Below, in pieces: positions 11,053 to 23,826 of a stretch of DNA of 64,000 bases. Position 1 is the stretch's first letter, and every line of letters begins with the position of its first letter. The stretch spans positions 1,922,001-1,986,000 of the forward strand of contig NC_037314.1 of the NCBI RefSeq assembly GCF_000143535.2. The letters run 5' to 3'. The notes under the pieces are model-generated. The model ran no database searches. It was given only the letters and a program-made list of their open reading frames with translations, and was not told the origin of the DNA. Position numbers and translations under genes: made by a program. This DNA is from Botrytis cinerea B05.10. Lineage: Eukaryota > Ascomycota > Leotiomycetes > Helotiales > Sclerotiniaceae.

Positions 11053-12631
11053 ATGTATTGTCAAAAGTGTCGGACATCATTGAAACTTGATAGCTCTTTG
11101 GAGGATCTGAACCCGGCAGCATTTGATTTGCTAGTTGGTTCGTAATTATTCTCCAGATTATCTTGATATCGTCTCGAGAAGGAACAGAGCTTATTAACAT
11201 TGATTTCTAGGTGCTGCCTCACAAAACCAATCCAAAAACATCCCCCCTTCACGGCCAGCATATCCTCAAGACCGAAAGCAACTATATGATCGTGTCTCGA
11301 AGCATGCCGGTCCACCAACTTTTAAGCGGACAATCTCCGCACCCCGTCGGCATGAATCTAATCTATCAGATACGATGAGAAGTGGCACGAACAATCCAGC
11401 CATGTCTTTTGTCATGCTGACAGAATCACAAGTCGTACCGCCATCAGTTGCCAAATCACCAGATGCTACAACCCCAAATAAATCAAATCAGGATGACTTA
11501 TCTGGTGGCGATGCAGCAGGTGAGGGGGGTAAAGCAATGTCGCGAGAAATGGAGCGGGTATCAAGACTTTTCGAGATTCTTACAGCGAAATCTGATATTG
11601 ATCATCCTATTTGTGTTGAATGTACAGAGATGCTTGTCGATGGATTACAAAAACGATTAGAAGCTGCGACTCGAGAAAGGGATGCGTATGTTGGTTTCTT
11701 GAAGCAGGTCAACGCCGAAGTACCAACAGAGGAGGAGGTGAAGGAAGCCAACGACCTCCTTGCAAAGGTACAAGCAGAAGAAGTCGCGGCAATAGAGGAA
11801 TTAAAGAAAATCGAAGCGGAAACTGCTGCGGTAAACGAAGAAAATGCACAGCTGGAAGAAGAGGCTAGAGCTCTTGATATCGAGGAAGAAAAATTCTGGA
11901 GTGATCGAAATGAGTTTGCAATGAAGCTCTCGGAGTTTCAAAACATACGGGATAGCATCAATCTCCAATATGATCATGATTCACAGCTATTGGATAAACT
12001 ACAAAGAACGAATGTCTATAACGATACATTCTGTATAAGCCACGACGGAAAGTTTGGTACAATAAATGGCCTACGACTCGGACGACTCTCAAGTGTGCCA
12101 GTTGATTGGCCGGAGATTAATGCGGCATGGGGACACGCATTACTCCTTCTAGCTACCGTTGCTGGGCGTCTCAACTTCAAATTTGATGGGTACGAGCTTC
12201 AACCTATGGGTTCTACTTCTCGAATAATACGTTTTGATTATCCCTCGCCGTCTGCAAGTCGCTCCAGCTCACAACGGGTTAATCCACCCAAGCCACCCAA
12301 GAGATCAATTCTTGAACTTCATTCATCTGGTGATATGCCCCTTGGCCTTACATTCATGCATCGTAAATTTGATATAGCTATGGAAGCATTCCTTGAATGT
12401 ATGCGTCAATTAGGCGCATTTGTTGAGCAGGAAACTGCCAGGAACTCTGAAACTGGAAAGGGTCTTAAATTACCATACAAAATCGAAGGGGAGAAGATAG
12501 GTGAAATTAGTATTAAACTGGGAATAGCACAGGATGATGCGTGGAGTAAAGCGTGCAAGTACACTCTCACATGCTGCAAATTCTTGTTAGCTCACGCCAG
12601 TAATGTTAATACTACGAGGAGGAGTATATAA
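11053..12631 (+). CDS. ATG6: Beclin 1/Vps30 autophagy protein Atg6
   Basis: Two exons, 11053-11137 and 11211-12631, giving 501 residues. The 73-nt intron begins GTTCGT, contains a TTAAC-like branch and ends CTAG; it splits codon 29. The protein opens with MYCQKCRTSLKLD, a CxxC (C3, C6), and has a second CxxC in HPICVEC (residues ~163-166), as in fungal Atg6. A long Glu/Lys coiled coil follows (~175-275), then the C-terminal evolutionarily conserved/BARA domain (~285-495) including TINGLRLGRL, a VDWPEINAAWG segment and LGLTFMHRKFD. Family role: core subunit of the Vps34 class III PI3-kinase complexes that drive autophagosome formation and endosomal sorting. The ATG chosen is the first and encodes the conserved N-terminus. 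Confidence 0.95.
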
Positions 12632-13018
12632 TTTATGATCATTGATGCACAGGGGATTTACGGCGCATTGGGTCAAAGAATGGAAACGTGGAAAAGGCGT
12701 TCCTGGCACTTGGACTGGATTTACGGCGTTTAATATGGTCACAATGCTTTCACTACGCACACCTAAAGACAGTTTGAGAAATGCAACATTTATTATTCAT
12801 CGTTTTATATTTCGAAACACCTGCTTGGTTTTCTTCCAATCTATACTTTGCAAGGTATATAAGTCAAACGTTATTTGTCGATTTTGTTGAAAGGAATGTT
12901 CCAATGTAAACCAGTTTTTTTGAGCGTTTTCTTCTTTTCTTGTTTTTTTTTATGGCAAGGTTGCCTTTTCAAACTCTTTTTTAAATCACTTCATCGTACA
13001 TGCGTCGTCTCCAAGTGG
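12632..13018. other. 3' flank of ATG6
   Basis: T-rich 3' region with no gene. A 155-codon plus-strand frame from 12875 is low-complexity, Phe/Leu-rich and overlaps the small minus-strand ORF. It is treated as spurious. Confidence 0.5.
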
Positions 13019-13258
13019 CTACATACTAAGGTCAGACAATGTCTCTGCGCGCACATTGTCTTTCTTCTCAGTTCTTCTCTCCCGAGTCTCGACGCGATCA
13101 TCAACTCTATCGGCATCTTGCTTGCGATCGAAGAACTCCTGGTCCCAAGTGGAACATTCACTAAGAGCCTTTTCTTTGGCGCGATAAACCTTATTGTGTC
13201 TTGGATCCCGAACAACGGACCCGACTTCGTGTCTTTGCAAAAACTTTCTAGATGTCAT
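13019..13258 (-). CDS. small highly charged protein, unrecognised
   Basis: An uninterrupted 79-codon frame from an ATG at 13258 with strongly biased, protein-like content: rich in Arg, Lys, Asp and Glu, no low complexity, and a central WDQEFFDRKQDAD segment. I do not recognise a family. The last codons run into a perfect GTATGT donor-like sequence that overlaps the stop codon, so the real coding region may splice onward and this may be only a first exon. The protein would be soluble and mostly helical. It sits alone between ATG6 and RAD50. It could be a genuine short conserved fungal protein or a chance frame. Confidence 0.4.
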   Translation of the reverse strand: MTSRKFLQRHEVGSVVRDPRHNKVYRAKEKALSECSTWDQEFFDRKQDADRVDDRVETRERRTEKKDNVRAETLSDLSM

Positions 13259-14573
13259 GATGGAAATTTTGTTTGTGGTTATGCTGAAAGGTCGAAATGG
13301 GCTTGGGGGTTACTTGAAAAATCGATGGTTGGAATCTGCTAAAGTGGAATTACGGGCTCTCTGGTGTGAAGGGTGTGAAGGGTGTGAAATTTGGTGGAGG
13401 TTGATGTTTTTATTAGATGAATGAAACTGAGGAAGAATGAAAACGGTATATTTCAGCGCTATCTATATACACGGCGAAACCTATTGTTTCCTACTTGTCT
13501 TCAACCTATTAACGCCTTTCCATTGTCCTTCAGAATAACGATGCAATCATAAGACAGTATCTCCTTCTGAATTTTGCCATCCCAGCAAAGCCCGACCAAT
13601 TTTCGAAAAATCCCTTTGTGCGTGCGAGTGAGAAACTCCACGGATGTCTCATAATTCATTGCCCGACTGTATTAAAATGAGCTGGAGGTAATGATGGATA
13701 GATAGATGAGAATGGAAAGCATAACATATACTCGAAGAATAAATGCTGGGATATTGGTACGTCTAAGATTCAGGAGTATTCAAGGAAGCGATTTCATTAA
13801 ATTCTTTGTTGTCATCATCCCTCCCATCATCATCATCATTATTATTATCGCGAACAATCCTAACCCAAGATATGAAACAAATCATCGCACCCCTACTTCA
13901 TCTACCTAGTTAGTTAGCTAAAGCCCAATCAAGTATTAGTATTGTGTGGTATGAGAGTAGGGTCTTGAGCTACTTCTGTCCGTTGAAATCGTCAAAATTG
14001 CGTGAGAGTCTGTAAGCGAGTCGTCCTCTTTATACTAGGATCCGTAACCAAATGTCCCCTTTTTCCTTCAAATTCGAAGAAAGGCAAAAATAGAGAAATA
14101 GAGAAATAGGAAAATGCAAAATGAATACATCTTATCAAAAATAAATGATCGATTACTTTGCAGTATCAATTTAGAGAAATTACATATAACTATTGAAATC
14201 TTGAAATATTTCAGTCCCACTCGAGTGATTTCAGTCATCTTTGTTGAGCTAACAAGATGACTGTTGACATCTCTCTCTCTTGTATTTGATATTTCAAGAA
14301 CAGATCTGCATGCTTGAAAGACTATTTTTATATGTGTCATCTCATCACTCATTGTCATTAAAAGCGTCTAGGTATCTACACCTCAACTTGGCTAGGTAGC
14401 TAAGCTAACATATATAACAAGTAAGCTATGCAAAAAGCTCACTAACAGGTATATCTTCAGAACTCCGGAAATCATTATCCCGCTCATATAATTACAGATT
14501 TCTCAGTCTTCCCAAATCCTCACAGATATCAAGCTTCTATCCGAACTTTCCCTCCACCTCTCACAAAGTCCAC
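13259..14573. other. intergenic between small ORF and RAD50
   Basis: AT-rich with no supportable gene. A short GGTGTGAA triplication occurs at ~13368-13391 and an ATC/ATT-rich stretch near 13820-13850. Confidence 0.55.
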
Positions 14574-17500
14574 TCAATTCCCCTCCATGACCTGAGCAAT
14601 GGGAATCTTTTCAATCTTACTATTCTGTTCCTGATCCCTACTGACTTGATAGAAATCGTCACAGAAATCAGAACACTGCATAACCTTCAGAAACTCTTCA
14701 TCGTGAGTAATTATGATGAGTTGGAAATTTGCTTGTTGTTGACGGGATTTAATGATGTCATGTAGAGATTGTGCGAGTGCTTTTATGTTGTCTTGGTCTA
14801 GATTGGTGGTAGGTTCATCGAGTGCAATGAGCTATAAATGATGTTAGAATCACATCAATTTAAACAAAGGAGAATAAGAAAAGAAACAAAACTTACACCG
14901 CAATTAATACCGAAACATTCGGCGAGCGCTAAACGAATGATAATACAAGCCAAGACTTTCTGACCAGCACTGCAACGACCACGCATATCCATCTCGACAT
15001 CTTGCTTAACCATCACAACTCGATATTTATAGTTTGTCTTCTTATTGCCAGCCGTGGTTTCGCCCTCATCTTTCTCGGAACGAATCATGATCGTATCAAC
15101 ATCCGTACCCTGGTAAGTAGTCTGCCACAATTCTCCAGCAATTCGATTAATTTCTTCCATCTTCACGCTATGAAATTTCACAATTGCTTTGTCCATAGCT
15201 GTTATCATCTTGCCTAGATCATCAATAGCAGCTTTCGTCGTCTTGACTTTGATCATAGCTGTGCGATACTCTGATCGAGCATTTTTGTAATTCAAGTCCC
15301 AATCCTGTAAATATTGCGCCAAGTTTTGGTCTTTCTCTGAAAGAATGGCTGTTTTTTGTTGATAGAGGCGACGATGTTCGTAGAACGTGGCTTGTATTCT
15401 TTCGGCCTCCTTTGTTAGAGTTTGGAAATTTCCTTCCACATTTTGAGACTCCAAGTCAATAGTTTGTTTCTTATAAACCTCTAACTTAGCCAATTCTTGA
15501 CGGTAGAGGATATTGTCGCTGATATTTGTCTTTAGTCGATCGGAATCACTCTTCTTGGCTCGGAGTGCATTCAAATCGGTAGTAATACCGTTCATTTCTT
15601 CGCCGATACGCTTCTGATCCTGTTGAATGGATTTAATTGCTCGCTCACAAGCAGCAAGATTTTCAGGGCCACCATTGTCAATGTATCCATTGATGCTTTT
15701 CTCGTGTTGCAGGAATTGACGGACAGTGTCTGCCAACTTCTCCTTCTGAGTTCGGACTTCTCTTTCCTTTGTATGACCTTGCTGTTGAATGTCTTCGTAT
15801 TTAGCCTTTGCAGTATCAATTTTGGGTTTCAAAATTTCCAGCTCGGCATCAGCATGGTTCATTGTTTCACGTTGCTGTGTGCTACTCTCGAGAAGCTCAT
15901 CAATCTCCTTTCGCAAAGCTTGTTTCTTTGCCAATCCGTGAATGACATCCCGAAGTCTCTGCGATTTGCGAGAAAGATCACGCTCCACGTCGTTTATCCT
16001 GTCCTTAGCTGCATCTTTCTCGGCTGAAATTTTCGACAATTGTTCTCTGACCTCGCGCATATTTTCGCTACAAGCTGTCTGTCGTTCTTGGATGTCATCA
16101 ACAGTCATGATACTTCCAGCAATGCTTTGCTGGGATGCTAAGCTATCAATCTTTGCCTCGTGGTCCATAATATCACTATAGTACCTAATAATGGACGAGA
16201 TGATATGTGTCAGAGATTCGACATCTCTCTGTCTAGCGTTCTTACGTTCAACAATACTGTCGTGGTGCTCAACTTCTTCAAGCAATCTTTGCTTCTCATC
16301 TTCCGCCTTCTTCATTTCTTGCTCAACATTTGGGATTTCGTCCTTGAGAGATTGATAAATGTCATACTGTGATTGAGCGGCTTTGGCAGTCTTCAATTGT
16401 TCATTGTACATCTCCAGCTCTCCCTGCAATCTTTCTCGGGCATCTTTGTTGAGAAGTTTCTGGATTTTCTTCATGGCGGCTGAACGATGTGCTTCTTCTG
16501 CAAACCCTCTCTCGCAGAGTTTGCACATGTCCTTAGTCTGAATGGTGGTTAAGCATTGGGTGAAGTATTCGATCTTGTGTTTAAAGCCATCGATATTATC
16601 TCGAACTTCATCACGCTCCTCTTCCAGCTGATTCAGTTCCCTAGGATATTCTTCAACACTTACTAATGGTTTCATGTCTTCAATCATTATAGAATTTAGT
16701 ACAGCATTCTCACAAGCCTTTAGTTGCTCCTTCTTAGCTTTAAGATCTTCACGAAGTGCATTGAATCGAAACCCTGCTTCAGAGTGAGATTTCTTCGCAA
16801 CTTCTTGTTCATTTGTTGCGTCTGAAACTTCATCTTTCTCTCTGTCCAATGCACGTTGGAAATCTTTTGCGAGAGTATCAACTTGCCAGTCTGAACCGAG
16901 AATTGAATCGAGCTTTGCGCCGTGCGTCGCTTTCATGGTGTCTAGTTTTCCCTTGGTTTTTTTCAATTCCTCCATAACATAGTCAAGTTGCGCGCGGTCG
17001 TTCGAACGCTTGTTGATCTCAAAAGCCTCTTTCCTCAATGACTTTTCCTCATCTTCAAGCTCACGCAAGCGTCCATTGCTAGTACTGATGCGACTGTCCC
17101 AACCTGCACCGTCAAATTGAGTCCTGAGCTTCTCCAACAGATCTTTAGTCTCATTGTGAGATGCCTCAAGACCGGTTTTATCACCTTCGTCAAATTGGAT
17201 AAAACCCAGTTCTGTTTGCTTAGGACTCACTTTCCTTTCGTTATTGGAAATTGTTTGCTTGGCCGTGACCTTTTCTTGAACACGTATTGCGTGTTGGTTC
17301 TGAAGTTCCGTCAACGTAGTCTGGACGTTTTTCAATTCTTCATTAGTAGCTGTCTTAGCCCGCTCCAATTCACGTTCCTTGTCGCGAGACAGCTTTCTGA
17401 TTCTTTCTATAAATTCATTCACTCGAGATTCGTTGATGTCGTCATCGTAGCCTCGAATGGCATGCTTGGATGCAGCACTCTTGACCAGTTGAATTCGAGA

Positions 17501-18766
17501 TTCCAGCTCTTCTTCATAGGCTTGTTTCAAGGCTTGTTGTCGACCTAAATCTGCTTGCTTTTTTCCCAATTCGGTTGTATTTGCCGATACTTTCTGCTGT
17601 TGATCACGATATTGTTTCTGAAGTTCTTCGTCTTGCTGTTCCATCTCCAGTATACGATCCGCGTATTGATCCAATGTTGATTTAAGCCATTCATCTGATT
17701 CAGAAAGGGGCTTGATTCTTTTTTGAAGAGATTCCAGATTTTCTTCACTGAACTTAACCCGTTCTTTGTTAGTTCTGAGCTTTTGAACTAGCTCCCAAAA
17801 CTCGGCCGCCTGTGCCTGTTTCGCGTCAACCACCTCTCGAACTGCTTCCATGTTGGCTTTGTCTTTCAAAGCCTCTTCGGACAACTGATCTATCTGAGCT
17901 GAAAGTTCTTCACAGCGGCTCTTGGTTTTTTCGCCTTTATCCTTGTTATCCTTAGCAATCGATTCGTCGGCTATCATTCCTTTAATCTGCTGAGCATAAT
18001 CCTTCTTCAAAGACTTGAGACTATCGACAGCCTTGGTGTATTTTGTCGCCTCGAATATATCGTCAAACTTCTTCTTGAGTTGTGAAGGCTCGCTCATCGG
18101 CCATAATGAATCATCTTGGTGACAGAAAATAACATTGTCCAAAACAGCTTCAGAAACGCCCAAGGCTGTTTGCATTATCTTGTCGATTTCACCAACTTTG
18201 TGAGATACGGCAGTCCTCTCGCCACCATTGTTGACCATCAATCCGGCATCTAGGGTCTTCATCTTTCTGGCTGTCTTTGTAACCGTGAGTTGCATACATC
18301 TCGTGATGACCATTCTCGATCCGGTTGTACTTTGAAATGAGAGCTTGACTTGGGCTAGGACTTCCTTTTCGCCGCAGAGCTATGTCTAAGTAAGCATCTT
18401 GTGTAAAAATTCATATCGAAGAACTATGAGCAACATACTTTGGGGTCATGAATAAAAGCCCCTCCAACCTTGCTATTCGGTGGCTGTGCGCCAGTTGTCG
18501 CATACTTTAAACATTCGATGATTGTCTAATTGTAACTTAGCTAAACCCTGAAGGAGAATATCTGCAAACAGATCCGTACAGTTTTTCCTGAACCATTGAG
18601 TCCGACGATGAGTGTGAGAGGGGTATTGAACGAGATATTTTCCCAGCCCTTGTGATCGAAGGATCGCACCCTATAAGAACGAACCCTTATTAATTTAACT
18701 ACCCTAACATATGATCGGCATCAATGAAACTAACCCGCATATTCTCATTTTTTCTATTTTCGACAT
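14574..18766 (-). CDS. RAD50: DNA double-strand break repair ATPase Rad50
   Basis: Five exons: 18735-18766, 18580-18670, 18439-18525, 14897-18379 and 14574-14831, giving 1316 residues, the usual Rad50 length. All four introns are 53-65 nt and the phases close. Exons 1-2 encode the N-terminus with Walker A GLNGSGKT (residues 34-41). The Q-loop region follows with the [20 protein letters not shown] block. Long antiparallel coiled coils flank a zinc hook CKLC at about residue 685. The C-terminal lobe has the ABC signature [13 protein letters not shown], and the last exon starts exactly at Walker [13 protein letters not shown]. Rad50 pairs with Mre11 and Xrs2/Nbs1 to tether and process DNA ends, at telomeres and in meiosis. 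It is divergent from wc-2 across a 2-kb spacer. Confidence 0.97.
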
Positions 18767-20743
18767 CTTTTTGATCTGTGACGGCTGTCAAAGGCTGTTA
18801 AGTTCTGGCGATTAAAGAAGAAAGTTGATGAATGCGAACAGATTATCGATGGGCTAGAAGATTCACGTCAGCACTGCAATTAATGTAAGAGACGGCGGGC
18901 TAAGAAGTGATGAAACATGACTACCTTCTTTCTTGCGCCTGTCTGTGTTGTGTACATATAACTACGTGTGTTGGAATTGGCCGATGATATTTAGTAACAA
19001 TTGAAGAGAGAAATAGATATGACGCTCCGCTGGGCCACTGCCGTGGGGGCTTCTTCGCTTCGCTCCAGATAATAAAATGTTCTACGAAGGTGATGAAATG
19101 ATGGATTGGACGGGAAGGTTGTAGGTGGCAATCAAATTGTAGAAGGAAAAAGGTTGTTGCAAAGGTTGGAGGAGAACGTTGAACGCGCAGTGCGATGGAT
19201 TGGCATGAAAAGAAACGCGTACAAAGAGCACGCAGTCACGTGGTGGATTCTAGGTTAGGCAGCTGTCCCTCATTGCTGGAGTCTACTGGGCTAGGACGGA
19301 GCGGCGCGGACGGGAGTGATTGCTACTGTGCTACTGCGACGGTGCTACTGCTAGCCATAGGGACGGGTGGACCACCACTCTGTTGATCGGCTTAGTCATG
19401 AGGATATTAATAATGCTAGGAGATGGCCCATGGATCAATGGGCCATGGGTCAATGGGTCAATGCATCCTCTCAGGAACTCATTCCCGTCCCCGCCGCCAA
19501 GTTGGTCCCATCACTTGCGCAGCCACCAGAGCAGACAATCGTCATTAGTCATCTCGAGCAGCACAAATCGACTCTAGACTCCCAGAGCCAAGGGAATCGA
19601 TGACGTTGGCGATGTCATCCGATGCCACTCCAAACATTACGATGGACGGAGCTTCAGAGTCGAAGAGTCCGACGGCAGAATGCGCTGCAAGGGAGAGAAA
19701 AAGAAAAAAAAGAAAATGGGACAACGCAAAAGGAAAGAAGGAAAGAAGGAACACCGGTCGCATGTAGAATATATAGATAGGGACGCCACGACAGGCAGGT
19801 GTGTCATGAAGAGGTCGACGGTGTTTTGCTATTGGCATGAACTCGGATGTCTCCCACACCGGCGAGTGCATATATATATACGTCCGTACGTGTGTGCGCA
19901 TCATCTTCAGAGAACAGAACAAAGCAATCATCTTAGCAATGTTTAACCAAGACTGCAGACATCTCTCGACTCGTCCGCGAGCCCTTGTCCTGAGAACTCC
20001 TTTCTTTTGTCTCCTGTCTCCTGTCTCTTGCCTCTTGCCTCTTGCCTCTCCATGTACATTGTATACTGCGTGCTTCCTGACTTCCTGACGATGACCCTGC
20101 GTTTGTTACATCGACATCTGGCATCTCTTCCAGTCCACCCACGCCCAGATCTCTGATGACCTACATATCGGCCATACCAGGTACGAGCCATCTTCATTCA
20201 CACTAGGAGAACGAAAACAAAAACCAAAACATCACATTTGCACAATTGCCATGTTTCTCCATTCCCCATTTTCCCGCCTTATATTTCGTCATTCCAACAG
20301 TACCTAGATACCTTCATAATCCATAAATACTGAGAAAGAGGTAGGGAATAGGAATAGTAACGGTAGCTGATATTCTTTTCAATTCATCCATCATCATTAC
20401 ATTATTAATTCCACTCGATTCCATTCCCCTCGACTCGTCTCGTCTCGTCTCAGCCCAGCTCGATCTGACTTGAGCTTCAAATCTTGGGAGGAAATTTTCT
20501 TCCCCTCTCTAAAATTCAGACCTTCCCGACAAAGCTTCGAGAGCGTAATATCTCAGCACCGCATTTTACATTTGATCGTTCGCGATAAACTTGTACCTGT
20601 CCACCTGCCTACCCACCTGCTTGACACCTTCACATCCTCACTACCTATTTGCCTCGAATCCCAATGCCCACACAGAGACACAGGCAGAGACACATACAGA
20701 TAGATCCTCTTCTTCACGCCCACAGCACAATTAGAGTTCGAAA
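18767..20743. promoter_or_regulatory. divergent promoter region of RAD50 and wc-2
   Basis: A 2.0-kb spacer with no supportable gene. Near the RAD50 side it has an ACGCGT MBF-type site (19215-19220) and a GTCACGTG element (19235-19242). Near the wc-2 side it is pyrimidine-rich with a CTCGT repeat (~20436-20455), probably 5' untranslated leader. Frames between 19195 and 20197 overlap on both strands and are not credible proteins. Confidence 0.45.
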
Positions 20744-22466
20744 ATGTCAGAGGGGGATACATCTATGAATATGAATAATTTGAACCTGGATCCTACCGAT
20801 TTCTTGCAACAGCATCATCATGCAGCCAACCTCGGATCCATAGATCGGGCACTGTCAGCCTCGCAGGTACGAAAACCTTCAATTTTCCCGAAATCTCTTA
20901 GTCCTTTCCAGCCTTCCGTGCATCTTTGATTTTGGGGAAAATTCCTATGACTTCCATTTTTCAGCATGCTAATGATATATAATCCCCTATCTAGGTCGAT
21001 CAAAATTTGCCCGATACATTAATGTCGGAGATTCTACAGGATAATTTAATGATGGACTTTGATGGACTTCCCGATATGAATATGGATCTGAATACTCTTG
21101 GCGACAATGGCAACATGCCGAAATCTTTTACATCACTCAACATGATGTCGCCCGTCGGAAATGAACACAACGATGATGGGAGAAGGGGAGGAACGAATGA
21201 TGGGGATGCCCAGATTGAAGAAATCGGGGCGGGTCCTTTACCTGCAGGCTTTGGCGTCCAGCCACCAAATACGAGTAACAGCTCAGTCAATGATTTCACG
21301 AGACGACGGAATTGGCAACAAAAGGTGGTTGAAGAGATCAAGGACTTTTTACACGTCTTGACCCCTTTTGGAAAGTTTGTTTTTCTTTCGCCTAGTTGTC
21401 AAAGTCTCACTGGATATGCCGCAGAGGAGCTTCAGGGGAAATTTATCGTGGATTACATACATCCAGATGATAGTGCAATGTTTGTGAGGGAGTTCAATGA
21501 ATCCATTGCATCTGGTAATAAACTGCGATTCTATCTTCGATTTCGCAAGAAGGATGAGTCCTACACAATATTCGAGTGTCACGGACATGCCCACTATGCA
21601 TCAAGACCCTCGCCAACAGCAGCTCTCCCAGTTCCAGATCCAGATGTCCCGCCTAGAGAAACAGCGGATTATTGTAGAGGCTTTTTTATGATGGCACGGA
21701 AATATCCAACAAAGAACGCTATTCTACTGGATTCATTTCTGGAACATAAGACTGAGTTTGAGCGAATGTCAAAGAAAATTAGGGATCTCAAGAGAGAAGA
21801 GGAGGAAGAATTCGAAGATAGTGAAAGAACTTGGACGCATCGACAACAATCAGACTCATCTGAGACAATGACCACAGCCATGAGCGCATCCATACCTGCG
21901 GATCCGAACCATCCTGATTTCCTAGCGATGCCTCCTCCAGCAAGACCGGACATGTCATATAGCACGTTGACGAAAGCGAATCTCGAGGATGCTATTTCTA
22001 ATAGACAGCCCGATTCTATAAAAGATAAAATGCAACGATACGAGGGTGTTGATACTGTAGAAATGCTCACCGGGTTACAATATCGAGATGGTGAAAGAAG
22101 TCAAGGGATTAGTACCGGCGCCCGCAGTCCAGCGTTAATTAGAGGCGATGTTGGGATTGCAATACCAATTGATAAAGATGGCCGTCTAGGGGACAAGAAG
22201 AAGAAGATGAAGCTGGCAGATGAATATGTTTGCGCAGATTGTGGTATGTATCATTTCCAACGCCTCCTCAACCTGAAACTCCGAAGAAAAAGCTTACATT
22301 TTGTTCAGGTGTTATGGATTCACCAGAATGGCGCAAAGGCCCCAAGGGTCCCAAGACGCTCTGCAACGCCTGCGGACTTCGCTGGGCAAAGAAAGAAAAG
22401 AAACCACAGGCGGGGTCGGCACCAGCGCCTTCAAATACTCTCACGGGACCTTCCCCAGGCTCTTGA
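20744..22466 (+). CDS. wc-2: White Collar-2 blue-light/circadian GATA factor
   Basis: Three exons: 20744-20866, 20995-22243 and 22309-22466, giving 509 residues. Intron 1 (128 nt) uses the CTAG acceptor at 20994; an earlier CAG would bring a stop. Intron 2 (65 nt) splits the zinc finger just after the first Cys pair (CADC-G). A PAS domain spans residues ~155-275 ([20 protein letters not shown] and IHPDD). The C-terminal GATA-type finger reads [24 protein letters not shown], then LRWAKKEKK. In Neurospora, WC-2 dimerises through PAS with the flavin photoreceptor WC-1 and binds GATC-type light-response elements to drive light and clock genes. No long polyGln is present. The first exon carries a His-rich patch. 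WC-1 is not in this window. Confidence 0.95.
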
Positions 22467-23826
22467 AGACACCGTGCCGACTCTTTTACGAATATGATAT
22501 GATTGATATACAAGGCGTTTCGGTCGAGAGGGTTTATATAATTTCAGCATGGAGTTTGACGGGGATGGTTTTTTAGAGGGTTTATGACCTTAATACCCAC
22601 TTGGCTAGTTTTTAAAGGCCGGCGTTTCTCTTTTTACACTTTGAACTGAAAATATCAGATGGTTTAATTTGCGTGTTGGAATTTCAAGAGGGCTACCTAG
22701 CTATAGTGGATGGATTTAAAACCATGTCTTTGTCAGTTTAATAGTTGATTTTGTGTACGCTATGCTATGAATGAAGTATCTAGTATTCTCTCATGAGGAA
22801 ATAAGAGGTTATTGTTTGATGGTGTTTATTGTATCTTTTTTGTGAGTGCTGGTTTGTGCAGTTGTGATCATGATGTCTGGGGACACCATATATATGTGAG
22901 GGTTGTAGTATAAGTATAGTATATAGTATAGTAAAGGGGGGTAGGCTAATGAAGGATCATTTTCGCCTATCTGGGTCTATTTGTTCTTCTTGGAGTATCT
23001 CTAAATGTGTTGTATTATGGGTATGGGTATGGGTATGGATGGGATGTGTAGATGTAGATGTGAATAAGAATGTTGGTTTTACAGAGCAGATAGAGGTGGA
23101 TGGATGGATATCTGGCCGGTGATGTATTTATTCTTGAGATTAGTTTGGGAGAGGGGATGGGGATGGGGATGGGGGTGAGGATAGAGATGGAGATGGAGAT
23201 GGAGATGGAAAGGGGATGGGGTACCGGTAGATACCTATCTAATCCCTTTAAAACAAGTGTTACAAGTATGATTAAGTTAGTGAATAATGCATAATGCATA
23301 ATGAATACCAGACAGAGTAATAAGAGTACAAGTGTATATTGAGATAGCTCTCAGGATGTGACGAGACGGTATTATATGGATTTCAAAGACGAGAAGGGGT
23401 ATTGAGATTTGCATGCCGGTGTTGTGAATGAGAGAGGTACTCTTAACATAGGTACTTTTAAAGCAAAATGAAATCTTGCATTTCGTATTTCACACTTCAC
23501 ACTTCACACTTCACGGATACATATCCAGATACAGAACCAACGTATTCATACCCGCCCAAGTAACACAATCACCATCTATATCCAGAAACTACAAACAAAA
23601 CATTTCAATCCAAAACACATAAGTTACTCGATAAATCAACTAACTAACTGACCAACTACCGATAGCGAAAAAATCAAAACAACAGAAAAGAAATCCAAAT
23701 CCATCGTATCGTATCGTATCGTTACAAATTCCTCATTCCCTCTCTCGTAGACGCTTCTTCCTTTAACTTAGGATTCTTCTCTGGCGCTTGACGCGTCGCT
23801 CCCGCTGCCGAAGGTATTCCTTAGAC
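22467..23826. other. convergent 3' region with minisatellites
   Basis: Lies between the converging wc-2 and the membrane-protein gene. It has GGGTAT repeats (23017-23037), GGAGAT repeats (23184-23209) and TCGTA repeats (~23703-23723). No gene is seen. Confidence 0.6.
23184..23209. repeat. GGAGAT short tandem repeat
   Basis: About four tandem six-base units, flanked by related GGGGAT motifs from 23150 to 23220. Confidence 0.8.

Noticed and set aside
12875..13342. 155-codon plus-strand frame downstream of ATG6
   Set aside because: Phe/Leu-rich from T-runs, overlaps a better minus-strand candidate and has no recognisable product.
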